Assembly (NCBI GenBank): GCA_964344035.1
Contig: CAYFLK010000009.1
Span: 1-64,000, forward strand
DNA from: UBA1014 sp964344035
GTDB taxonomy: Bacteria > SAR324 > NAC60-12
Direction: 5' to 3'
Length of the DNA: 64,000 bases
In this document: positions 1 through 8,688 of the stretch, in pieces
How the letters are laid out: the number at the start of each line of letters is the position of its first letter
How positions within the stretch are numbered: the first letter of the stretch is position 1
Position numbers and translations under genes: made by a program
Notes under the pieces: generated by a model
Told to the model about the DNA's origin: nothing
The model's input: the letters and a program-made list of their open reading frames with translations, nothing else
Databases searched by the model: none

Positions 1-3000
1 CCCGCAGCTGCCCGCTGATCGCCGAGATCAGGAAGCCCGCAGACTCGTCATCCATGTTAGAAAGAGTTACGTCGGCAGGATTAAAACCTAAATAATTGGT
101 ATCAGCAGTATTATTGTCGGCGCCAAGAATAATTCTAAAGGCTTGATTACCGTCACTAATATTATCATCTACGCCAGTAACGGTGACCAATTGCTCAGCA
201 TTCCAGTTAAATGGAGTAAAAGTCAGATTATCAGGATTAACGATTCCTTCACCAGGGTCACTTGAAGTAATAGGAATAACAACGTCCGAGGATGGACTGA
301 CTTTGAGACTTACAGTAAAAACGGCCGTACTGCCATCTTCAGAAGTGCTACCACTGATACTGCCAATGTAAAATCCAGCTCCTGAATCTAAATTTTTAAG
401 GGAAATATCAGGAGGATCGACAAATCTGAAACGCAAATCTGAAGACACATTATCGGGACCAAGCAGAATTGTATAAGATTGATTTCCATCAGACAGATTA
501 TCTGCAATGCCAGTCACAGTAACTGTACGTGAAGCATTCCAGTTTTGAGTAGTAAAGACTAATTGTGTAGAATTATCACCGGACTGGGCATTACCAATAG
601 CAGATGAAATGACTCCCTCAGTGGTATCCAAAGAGTCCATTGAAATGGTGACATTATCCATTGATGGAGCACTTGAAAGTCGAACTGTAAAGGTAGCTGT
701 TTTTCCATACTCATCAGTATCACCACTGGCAGAACTCACATAGAAAAAACCCTTGTCAGTTAAGTCCAGGTTTTTCACCTCGACATCCGGAGGATCCACG
801 TTCGCGAAGCGCAGGTCCGTCGCCGCGTTGTCGCCCCTCAGCACGATAGTGTAGGCCTGGTCCCCGTCGGACAAGTTGTCCGCCACTCCCGTCACCGTCA
901 CCGTGCGCACGGAGTTCCAGTCGCTCGTCGTGAACACCAGGCTTTCATTGGCGTTGCTGATGGTGCCTTCTGTGGCATCGCTGCTGTAGAGCGTGAGCGT
1001 CACGTTGTCCGCCGAAGGCGCGCTCGAGAGGCTCACCGTAAAGTAGGCCTGCTTGCCATTTTCATCCGTGTCCCCGGAGATCGTCGAGACGTAAAATGAA
1101 CCCTTGCCCGTTAAATCCAGATTCTTGAGGGTTACATCCGGGGGATCGACAAAGAGATAACTGTTGTCGGTGGTGGTGTTGTCGGCACTGAGGAGAATTG
1201 CATAGGTCTGGTCCCCATAGGAGACGTTGTCGGACTGACCTTGAACAGAGACTGTTTTTTCCGAGTTCCAGTCTTCTGTCGTAAACTGAAGGGTCACCAG
1301 GTTCGAATCGTTAAGTGTCGTGTTGTCTCCGACCCGGCTCAGCCTGCCTTCAGTAGTGTCTGAACTCGACACGTGTATCGTCACGTTGTCCCTAGGCTCT
1401 GAAGCTAAACGCACAGTGAAACTCGCGGTCTGCTGGTTCTCGTCTGTATCGTTCGAGACCGCCGAGACGTAAAACGAACCCTTGCCCGTCAAATCCAGAT
1501 TCTTCAAAGAGACGTCCGGAGGGTCGACGTATTTGAAACGGTAATCAGAGCTTGTATTGTCAGCTGTAAGAATAATGCTATATGATTGGTCCCCGTCCGA
1601 GAGGTTGTCAGGCTGCCCCGTTACCTCTACCGTTTTCTCTGAGTTCCAGTTTTCAGTAGTGAACACAAGTGAAACCAGGTTCGAGTCGTTCAGCGTGCTG
1701 TTGTCGCCGACTTCACTCAGCTTGCCTTCAGAGGTATCGGAACTCGACACGTAGATGGTAATGTTATCCGTCGGTTCGCTCGATAGACGCACGGTAAACG
1801 ACGCTGTGGTCTGATTTTCATCGGTATCATTTGATACGGCGCTGAAATAAAAGGTGCCCTTATCTGTCAAGTCCAGGTTTTTCAGCGAAACATCCGGTGG
1901 ATCGAGATAACGGTAACGTGGGTCAGTGGTAGTATTGTTATCGATAGAGAGGTAAATGGCATAAGTCTGATCGCCATCCGAAAGGTTATCAGGCACCCCG
2001 GTCACTGTGACAGTGCGCCATGCATTCCAGTCCGATGTGGAAAAGATCAGGTGTGTGGTGTTGTCATTGCCGCTTCCGCCACTGGGGGTAGTGGTGATCA
2101 CCCCTTCGCTTGTGTCCGATGAAGCCATCGGGATAGATACATTGTCCTGGGAAGGGGGTGCTCTCAGCCGGATTGTGAAAGTGGCTGCTACAGCATTTTC
2201 ATCGGTATCGTTGGAGGGCAGGCTGATGTAGTAGCCCGGTGAATCCGGTGAATCGTCATCCTTGTTCGTCAGGGTTAAGTTATCCGGAATCAGACCATTG
2301 TAGTTGGTATCACTGGAAACGGAGGCATAAAACAAGATGTGATATTCGATGTTTCCGTCTTCGGAATTATCATCCTGTCCAGTGATAGTGACGGTCTGGT
2401 TGAGATTCCAGTCCGTAGCACTGAAGGTTAGATTGTCCGGGCTGACCTTCCCTTCAGTTGTATTATCGCTGTATAGAGAAACCTGTACGGATCCGGCCGG
2501 CTCACTGTTCAAGCGAATAGTGAAGAAGGATGTACCACCCCCTTCCGTGGTGTAATTATCGCTCAAGGAGCTGATTTCAATTCCAAACGTGTCATCATCG
2601 ACGTTCGTCAGCTGATAACGGTATGTACCATTGTCATAGACTGAAGGATTGTATGGGTAGTAACCATAGTAAGACGAACTGGGCGGAATGTACTTGGGAT
2701 CCGTTGTGACGAGTTCGACAAAATTCTCAGCACTGGTCTTATTGTTCAGAAACACCATGAAGCTCTGATTGCCGTCATCCTGATCATCGTTGACACCGGT
2801 CACAGTCACGGTCTGGGGATTCTGCCAGTTTGAGTTAGTAAACACCATGATCCCGGGAGTAACAGTTCCTTCGGTCGTGTCTGAACTAGTCGGGACCAAC
2901 ACCACCCTTTCGGTACCGATTGGGCGGGTATCAAGCCTGACAGTAAAGGTGGCCAACGAACCGTTTTCAGAGGTATCTCCGCTAATGGTTCCATAAGTAA

Positions 3001-5272
3001 ATCCGGGAGTGTCGTTATCGGCATTGACCAGTGTCACCATGTCTGGTACCAGGCTGTCAAAATCATCCTGAGATGAAGAAACGTCCACGGACATAGTCAC
3101 CGTGTAGGTAACATTGTCATCGTCATAGAAATCATCCTGGCCGGTTACGGTCACGGTCTGTGCCGTGGTGCCATTATCGTATGAAGATGTGAATGTCAGT
3201 GTAGTTGGACTAGGATATCCTTCTCCGGGATCATTTCCATACCCAGTCGGCGATGTTCCTTCGGTACCGTTGTCACTGCTGAGGATGTTAATCACCACAT
3301 TCTGGTTATCCGCAGGACGGCTGGTCAGGTTGACGGTGAAATTTGCGCTCGTTCCGTCTTCACCCGTAGTCAGTCCGGAAGTGGGAATAACTACGATCCC
3401 AGCGGAGTCATTGTCAATGTTGTAAACAGTCAGGCTGTTCGGAGGACAGGTCATACAAACACCCGTATCGAAATGACTATCAGTGGTAGAGGCATCATCT
3501 ACGGTGAAGCTGATTTGAAACGCAGTATTCCCATCAAGCTGGTTGTCATCCTTTCCGGTCACAGTCACTGTCTGCGGGGTATTCCAATCGCTGTATCCGA
3601 AAGTCAAGTTGGAAACACTTGGGTATCCTTCTCCGGGGTCACTGCCATTGAAATCAGTGGTACCGTTGTCGCTGGAGGCGATATTCAAAACCACACTCGA
3701 TGAGGATGCAGGTCTGGCGGTCAAGACCACGGTGAACGTGGCGGTCCCTCCGGCTTCGGTGGTGTTGTCTAAAATGGAACTGACTGTAAATCCTGCCGTG
3801 TCATTATCAACATTGAGAAACGAAAAACTTGTGTTATCCGCGCTGGAACTGCTGGTAATACCACTGTAATCTGAATCGCTGGAAACGATGGGGCCGAGGT
3901 TTACACTGAAGGTCACATTGTCGTCAATGTCTACATCATCCACACCGGTAACTGTTACAGTCTGCGGTGAGTTCCAGCTGGAGGGAGTGAAAATCAGGGA
4001 AGTGGGACTGACAGAAGCCTCAGTTGTGTCTGTTCCGGAAATGGGAATGATGACTATAGCAGTCGGTTCGGTATTTAAACTGACCGTAAAATTCCCGGTT
4101 AGACCGGATTCAGAACTCTGGTTGTCTGAAACAGTGACTGCTAATCCGGCCGTGCCCTCACTGTCGGCATTGGTCACTGTAACGTCGTCCGGATCGAAAC
4201 CGTCGTAACCGCTTCCGCTCCCGCTGATGGACAGCAGTTGAATCGTGAAGGTCTGGCTTCCATCGGCAAGGGTATCGTCTTTGGGAATTACCGTCACCGT
4301 CTGAGCAGTGCTGTAATTAGTTGTTGTGAAAGTCAGGCTGGCCGGGCTGGGAACACCTTCACCGGGGTCTGAACTGCGAAGGTAAAAGGTTACGTCTGCC
4401 GAGGGCTTTGAGGTAAGAACGACAGTGAATGTTACGCCACTTCCCCCTTCTGTAGTGGAAAGGCTTGATGAGCTGATTGTAGCCCCTGATGTTTCATCAT
4501 CGGTGTTGGTTACCGAATGATACACCGCCGCCAGGTTGTTATAGGGAGCGCTTGTACTTGTGGTGGGGCCAATGTCTACCTGGTAAACAATATCTCCGTC
4601 CCGGACATCGTCATTAACCCCGGTAATAGTAACGGTTTGGACATCATCCCAATTTGAAGAAGTGAAAGTCAGACTAGCTGGGCTTACTGTCCCTTCGGTC
4701 GTATCGCTGCTGACAATGGGAACTGTTACATCCTGAAGAGGCGCACTGGAAAGCTTGACAGTGAATGTCCCAATGCCACCGCCTTCAGAAGTGTTTCCGC
4801 TCAATGCCCCCAGAACAAGACTTGTTGTTTCGTCATCACTGTTGGTGAGTGTTATGGGATCGACGGAAAGGGCGGAGTATTTGTTGTCAATTGAAGACGA
4901 AGTAAAACTGATTTCGTAGGACTGAGACCCGTCTGCATCATTATCGTTAACCCCGGTGACATTAACAGAAACGTAGCTGTCCCAGTTTTCCTTGGTAAAA
5001 ATCAGGGAGGTAGGTGAGACGGCTCCTTCACCGGTGTCGCTGCTGGTGAGAGTGAGGGTTACATCTGCCAGGGGGGCGCTCTGCAGCCGCACTTTGACAG
5101 TGACATACCCTCCTTGCTCGGTGGTGATTGAAGAAGGGAAGGGCGATGTGATCTCGACTCCGGCCCGGCCCACACCTTCAAGACTGGCTTCCTCCTCGCT
5201 GGTCTGCTGTGTGTCGCATCCCGCCCACAGAAGGATCAGAGATGCGAAAAGGAATAAAGGCCTGCGCGTCAC
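1..5272 (-). CDS. Giant Calx-beta-like repeat lipoprotein (C-terminus outside window)
   Basis: Reading the minus strand, a frame opens at a GTG (5270-5272) with an AAAGGAG-type ribosome site about 6 bases upstream. It appears to stay open to base 1, at least 1757 codons, with no stop inside the window. The N-terminus is a lipoprotein signal peptide: basic VTRRP start, hydrophobic FLFASLILL, lipobox WAGC. The mature part is built of about 14 tandem repeats of 107-139 residues. Each carries an S-D-T-x-E-G motif, a T-F-T-x-x-N-W-D motif, a V-T-V-T-G-V-D/N-D segment and a T-N-x-D-D-E segment. These resemble Calx-beta/cadherin-like beta-sandwich repeats that bind calcium through acidic loops. A surface-exposed adhesin or matrix role is inferred. 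The gene is divergent from the small lipoprotein at 5947. Some repeats differ visibly in GC and codon use. Exact function is unknown. Confidence 0.85.
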   Translation of the reverse strand, partial: MTRRPLFLFASLILLWAGCDTQQTSEEEASLEGVGRAGVEITSPFPSSITTEQGGYVTVKVRLQSAPLADVTLTLTSSDTGEGAVSPTSLIFTKENWDSYVSVNVTGVNDNDADGSQSYEISFTSSSIDNKYSALSVDPITLTNSDDETTSLVLGALSGNTSEGGGIGTFTVKLSSAPLQDVTVPIVSSDTTEGTVSPASLTFTSSNWDDVQTVTITGVNDDVRDGDIVYQVDIGPTTSTSAPYNNLAAVYHSVTNTDDETSGATISSSSLSTTEGGSGVTFTVVLTSKPSADVTFYLRSSDPGEGVPSPASLTFTTTNYSTAQTVTVIPKDDTLADGSQTFTIQLLSISGSGSGYDGFDPDDVTVTNADSEGTAGLAVTVSDNQSSESGLTGNFTVSLNTEPTAIVIIPISGTDTTEASVSPTSLIFTPSSWNSPQTVTVTGVDDVDIDDNVTFSVNLGPIVSSDSDYSGITSSSSADNTSFSFLNVDNDTAGFTVSSILDNTTEAGGTATFTVVLTARPASSSSVVLNIASSDNGTTDFNGSDPGEGYPSVSNLTFGYSDWNTPQTVTVTGKDDNQLDGNTAFQISFTVDDASTTDSHFDTGVCMTCPPNSLTVYNIDNDSAGIVVIPTSGLTTGEDGTSANFTVNLTSRPADNQNVVINILSSDNGTEGTSPTGYGNDPGEGYPSPTTLTFTSSYDNGTTAQTVTVTGQDDFYDDDNVTYTVTMSVDVSSSQDDFDSLVPDMVTLVNADNDTPGFTYGTISGDTSENGSLATFTVRLDTRPIGTERVVLVPTSSDTTEGTVTPGIMVFTNSNWQNPQTVTVTGVNDDQDDGNQSFMVFLNNKTSAENFVELVTTDPKYIPPSSSYYGYYPYNPSVYDNGTYRYQLTNVDDDTFGIEISSLSDNYTTEGGGTSFFTIRLNSEPAGSVQVSLYSDNTTEGKVSPDNLTFSATDWNLNQTVTITGQDDNSEDGNIEYHILFYASVSSDTNYNGLIPDNLTLTNKDDDSPDSPGYYISLPSNDTDENAVAATFTIRLRAPPSQDNVSIPMASSDTSEGVITTTPSGGSGNDNTTHLIFSTSDWNAWRTVTVTGVPDNLSDGDQTYAIYLSIDNNTTTDPRYRYLDPPDVSLKNLDLTDKGTFYFSAVSNDTDENQTTASFTVRLSSEPTDNITIYVSSSDTSEGKLSEVGDNSTLNDSNLVSLVFTTENWNSEKTVEVTGQPDNLSDGDQSYSIILTADNTSSDYRFKYVDPPDVSLKNLDLTGKGSFYVSAVSNDTDENQQTASFTVRLASEPRDNVTIHVSSSDTTEGRLSRVGDNTTLNDSNLVTLQFTTEDWNSEKTVSVQGQSDNVSYGDQTYAILLSADNTTTDNSYLFVDPPDVTLKNLDLTGKGSFYVSTISGDTDENGKQAYFTVSLSSAPSADNVTLTLYSSDATEGTISNANESLVFTTSDWNSVRTVTVTGVADNLSDGDQAYTIVLRGDNAATDLRFANVDPPDVEVKNLDLTDKGFFYVSSASGDTDEYGKTATFTVRLSSAPSMDNVTISMDSLDTTEGVISSAIGNAQSGDNSTQLVFTTQNWNASRTVTVTGIADNLSDGNQSYTILLGPDNVSSDLRFRFVDPPDISLKNLDSGAGFYIGSISGSTSEDGSTAVFTVSLKVSPSSDVVIPITSSDPGEGIVNPDNLTFTPFNWNAEQLVTVTGVDDNISDGNQAFRIILGADNNTADTNYLGFNPADVTLSNMDDESAGFLISAISGQLR
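230..5060 (-). repeat. About 14 tandem protein-coding repeats, 320-418 bp each
   Basis: The codons for the S-D-T-x-E-G motif recur near 5029, 4691, 4371, 4018, 3631, 3222, 2869, 2451, 2103, 1727, 1350, 968, 613 and 247. This gives unit lengths of 320-418 bp. Units are diverged rather than identical, so this is an old array of beta-sandwich domains, not a recent satellite. Confidence 0.8.
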
Positions 5273-5946
5273 TGGCGACTCCTTTCAGGAGTTCTCCTTT
5301 TCCGGATTGTCAACCTATCCATTGGCCGAAAAAGGATTTGCCCCGCAGGGAAACGCGCCACCTTGCTTCCCCACCCTCCGAATGTATGTGTTTTAGGCTC
5401 CCTGCCAGAAACAGCATACCCACTATGCACTCGAGGCACTTTGATTGTGGGAGTTCGCGGATTTGCCAAACTTTGGTTCAGTAATCCGCAATTCTCAAAA
5501 TAGACCACAGCATTTCCCAATAGGCAAGTCCCCCATAAAGTCAAAACGTGAACACTATCCCGGAGATGTCTCATGATCTTTATGCAATTCCTAAAAAAAC
5601 AATGATGGCATCATAAAACCTGATTTTATAGCTGTTTCTGTACAAGTCAACCCAAAAGGGTGGCAAAATGTTCATGCATATTATTTTTATTTATTTTTTT
5701 AAATCAGTACTTTACAATTAAATCATATTAAACGGTAAAATAATATTAGCAATATTGGTAAAATGTGGTAAAAAAAGTGTGTTGTCCATGCAATGTTATT
5801 TAAGGGTTACTCAGCATACAGGCTCCATGCTGGATGTATAAGCCGCCCCGTCACACTGCATTTCACTTGATTACCAAAGTGTTTCAGAATTAGACTGTTT
5901 GAATGTTTAATGGTGGTTCTTTGCGGATCCTTTAGCAGGCACTTTC
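5273..5946. other. Divergent intergenic region, AT-rich
   Basis: About 670 bases separate the divergent giant lipoprotein and the small lipoprotein gene. The stretch 5640-5780 is strongly AT-rich with A and T runs and would suit promoters for both sides, but no single promoter can be assigned. Short open frames here lack family features and are not called. Confidence 0.5.
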
Positions 5947-6399
5947 ATGTTCGTTTTTCCGGATCACGGCAAACCGAAACTTCAGAATTTACCCAACTTA
6001 TTTGCCACAGTCGCTGTGTTTGCGTTTTTACATGGATGCGGAAATCCCAAGGGAGAAGACGGCATCAGCACACTTACAATCAAAATCAACGCCGAGATTA
6101 CAGGAAGCTGGGAGGCCTGTGTCAGTGGGTTAAGCAGCAACAGTATTTTTGGATGTGTGAGCGATAATGACAACAGCAGCTATCCACTTGAAACCGGGAA
6201 AGCCTATCTTCATCTCGAAGGCACTTATAATTACAGCCTCAGGCAGAACGGGCTGAACATTTACTCTGGTGAATACATCATTGAAGTCGACATGGGAAAA
6301 TCCGGCCCCGACCCGCGCAAAGGAGTCGATGGTAAAGAACGCAGCTATACCCTGGAATTCAAATCTGCGGATGCCACACTTACAGTTGAAGAACTATAA
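5947..6399 (+). CDS. Small hypothetical lipoprotein, 150 aa
   Basis: A 150-residue protein with an N-terminal hydrophobic stretch (NLFATVAVFAFLHGCGN) ending in a lipobox-like L-H-G-C, so it is probably a lipoprotein; His at -2 is unusual. The mature part is short, polar and probably beta-rich, with a second pair of cysteines (WEACVSG and FGCVSD) that could form a disulfide. No family is recognised. It lies upstream of fbp with a 52-base gap and is divergent from the giant repeat lipoprotein. A later start is possible because no strong ribosome site is seen. Confidence 0.6.
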   Translation: MFVFPDHGKPKLQNLPNLFATVAVFAFLHGCGNPKGEDGISTLTIKINAEITGSWEACVSGLSSNSIFGCVSDNDNSSYPLETGKAYLHLEGTYNYSLRQNGLNIYSGEYIIEVDMGKSGPDPRKGVDGKERSYTLEFKSADATLTVEEL

Positions 6400-6451
6400 C
6401 GTATTGTTTTTCCTTATTTCCTGATTCCTTCACAGAAACTTACAAAACTCG

Positions 6452-7468
6452 ATGAATATTCATTCCGCCATGCAAGCGGTCCGCCAGCTTTCCGCTCCGG
6501 TGGGCACAACGTTGTCGAGATTCATCGCACATGAGCAAAAAAATATTCCGGAAGCCAGAGGAGAACTTTCACAGCTGCTGGCAGACATATCTCTTGCGGC
6601 GAAAATCATGAACCGCGACATCAACCGTGCAGGTTTGATCCATACCGAAGGTTCAGTCGGCGCCAGTAATGTACATGGGGAGGAACAGCAAAAACTGGAT
6701 GTGATAGCTGATACCCGCTTCAATCGTGCGTTGAGGAGGGGCGGGGAGGTCTGTTGCATGATATCCGAAGAAATCGAAAGCATGATTGACACCGGAAACC
6801 ACCAGTCTAAATACGTGGTGGCCATCGACCCGCTAGACGGTTCCAGCAATATCGACGTCAATGTTTCTATCGGAACCATCTTTTCTATTTTCCCCCGCAT
6901 CTCAAAACCAGGCTCCCCCCCAGCTCTTGAGGACGTACTGCAGCCGGGTTCGTTTCAGGTCGCCAGCGGATATGTTCTGTACGGATCCTCAACGATCCTG
7001 GTTTATACCACAGGACATGGAGTCAACGGATTCACTTATGAACCATCCATTGGTGAATTCTTCCTGTCCCACCCAAACATCCGCATTCCACAAAATGGGA
7101 AAATCTACTCCTGCAACGAGGGCAATCTGAGAGATTTCCCACCCGGCATCCAGGCTTATCTCGAATCCTGCAGGGATCAAAAACTCACCGGACGCTACAT
7201 CGGTTCGTTGGTCGCGGATTTCCACCGCAATCTACTGAAAGGCGGAATCTATCTTTATCCTCCGACAAAAAAGGCTCCAAACGGGAAACTGCGTCTGCAA
7301 TACGAATGCAATGCACTGGCATTCGTGGTAGAGCAGGCAGGAGGGAGAGCTTCTGACGGCGCAAGGCGGGTAATGGAAATCCTGCCGGAAAAACTGCACC
7401 AGAGAGTGCCGCTTTACATCGGTTCTCCTAAGATGGTGGAGAATCTGCTGGAATTTGAAGAGGACTGA
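6452..7468 (+). CDS. fbp: Fructose-1,6-bisphosphatase, class I
   Basis: Hydrolyses fructose-1,6-bisphosphate to fructose-6-phosphate in gluconeogenesis, in the cytosol. At 338 residues it is normal length for class I FBPase. Family signatures are visible: the metal-binding DPLDGSSNIDVN motif near residue 126, the substrate segment GSLVADFHRNLLKGGIY, and the C-terminal KLRLQYECNALAFVVEQAGG. The start ATG at 6452 gives the usual N-terminal helix; a second ATG six codons on is the alternative. Nothing suggests a pathway partner nearby, so it appears to be a stand-alone gene. Confidence 0.95.
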   Translation: MNIHSAMQAVRQLSAPVGTTLSRFIAHEQKNIPEARGELSQLLADISLAAKIMNRDINRAGLIHTEGSVGASNVHGEEQQKLDVIADTRFNRALRRGGEVCCMISEEIESMIDTGNHQSKYVVAIDPLDGSSNIDVNVSIGTIFSIFPRISKPGSPPALEDVLQPGSFQVASGYVLYGSSTILVYTTGHGVNGFTYEPSIGEFFLSHPNIRIPQNGKIYSCNEGNLRDFPPGIQAYLESCRDQKLTGRYIGSLVADFHRNLLKGGIYLYPPTKKAPNGKLRLQYECNALAFVVEQAGGRASDGARRVMEILPEKLHQRVPLYIGSPKMVENLLEFEED

Positions 7469-7515
7469 CGCAGAAGTGATGGGGGAAAGCTCTATTCTCC
7501 CGGAAAATTAATTTC

Positions 7516-8151
7516 TCAAACCCGGATGCTGACTCTGCTGCTCTCTTGACTGACCTGTTTCGAATCCTGCAGATCAGCCAGCCCGCCCATTTTCTGGATC
7601 ATCTCAAATACACCAAACATCAATCGTTCTTCGCCGTTATCCTTCATCATATCCGAAAAGGAACGGTGAATGGTTTCAGTGGATTCCATAAGTTCCGCGA
7701 ATGCAGAATTTTTCAGCAAGGCAAACGCCTTCATATATTCATCGCTTTCGGTCATCAAGTCTGCAAGTTCTTCACCTAAATCATGGAGCTGATCCAACCC
7801 CAGGTTTTTATATTCCGGCATCTCTTCTATTTTTTTCTGTGCTTCCCGGTTCAGTTCTCTGACACGGTGGTCAACCGTTTTGCCAAACTGTTCAGCCGCA
7901 TCCGCAGACAGCTTCCCCTTAAGAGCCACATTTTCAAAACTCGAAACAACCATGCCATAGCTTCTGCGAAGGGTCATCGTCTGGTTATGAGTTTCGGCGG
8001 TGCGGATGTTGTTTATTTCCGGATCAGGCGGCATTTTTTTCTTTCCGGTTGAGTTTCCACCGGGCAATGTCCTTTGCATGTCCGAAGCTGAAGTTAGCGA
8101 TTCTGCTTGGGATGCAGCTGAAACCGGAGGTTTCTTCGAGCTTATCTGCAT
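7516..8151 (-). CDS. Hypothetical protein, 211 aa, mostly helical
   Basis: A 211-residue soluble protein convergent with fbp. The first 60 residues are Ser/Pro/Lys-rich and probably disordered. The rest is predicted helical by eye, with an acidic segment around KKIEEMPEYKNLGLDQLHDL and a C-terminal Gln/Ser-rich tail. No signal peptide, membrane segment or known motif is recognised. Codon pattern and an uninterrupted frame support it over the overlapping plus-strand frames. Function unknown. Confidence 0.55.
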   Translation of the reverse strand: MQISSKKPPVSAASQAESLTSASDMQRTLPGGNSTGKKKMPPDPEINNIRTAETHNQTMTLRRSYGMVVSSFENVALKGKLSADAAEQFGKTVDHRVRELNREAQKKIEEMPEYKNLGLDQLHDLGEELADLMTESDEYMKAFALLKNSAFAELMESTETIHRSFSDMMKDNGEERLMFGVFEMIQKMGGLADLQDSKQVSQESSRVSIRV

Positions 8152-8688
8152 ATCTGTAAAGATTTCAAAAATGATGAATATCCTGTCGCTGATGGGTCAT
8201 ACAAAAAATCGGCCAATTGAAAACCCAGATGAGACTTTGCCAAAACCGAACTAAGAAAGGGAGCATCCCCGGAAGAAAGACTCACTGAACAAAATTCCTG
8301 CCTAGGAATATCTTGCATGATGGATGAAATTAATTGTATATTGTAGGGTTCGACCATTTCAGTGTTTGTTTGCCGGCAAAACCTGTTTTTTCACAAATTA
8401 AGAAGGGGCAAAGAGCTTTCCCACACACAACCGAATTCACAACCTTTTTCTGCATATGAAGCGAAAGGCATGATGCTTGAAATCCTGCACTCATTGCGTT
8501 CGGACTCCGGAAATACACTTATTTATCAGAGAGCACCGGGAAACAATCACCCGAATGTTATTTCCTGTAAATGAATACCTATTGTATTCATACCTTTAGG
8601 GATTGATACCCGGCGTCATCCCGTATGTGGCCCTCAGTGTACAAAGCATTTCACACTCCATTCCTCAGATAAGCCTCCTGAGAAAAAA
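8152..8688. other. Intergenic region upstream of the lipid synthase genes
   Basis: About 540 bases with no convincing gene. It should hold the promoter of the Pfa-type operon and of the minus-strand gene at 7516. The only clear structure is the perfect inverted repeat at 8571-8591. The ATG at 8689 follows an A-rich stretch with only a weak ribosome site. Confidence 0.5.
8571..8591. promoter_or_regulatory. Perfect 8-bp inverted repeat, operator candidate
   Basis: ATGAATAC and GTATTCAT face each other across the 5-base spacer CTATT, about 100 bases before the synthase start codon. Size and symmetry fit a dimeric repressor site, for example TetR-family; the regulator is unknown and no regulator gene lies beside it. 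Confidence 0.4.

Noticed and set aside
183..5396. Many short plus-strand frames
   Set aside because: They mirror the minus-strand repeats (same Val/Thr/Ser-rich pattern) and have no starts with ribosome sites.
5269..5574. Minus-strand 101-codon frame in the divergent region
   Set aside because: Overlaps the start of the giant lipoprotein in another frame and has no family features.
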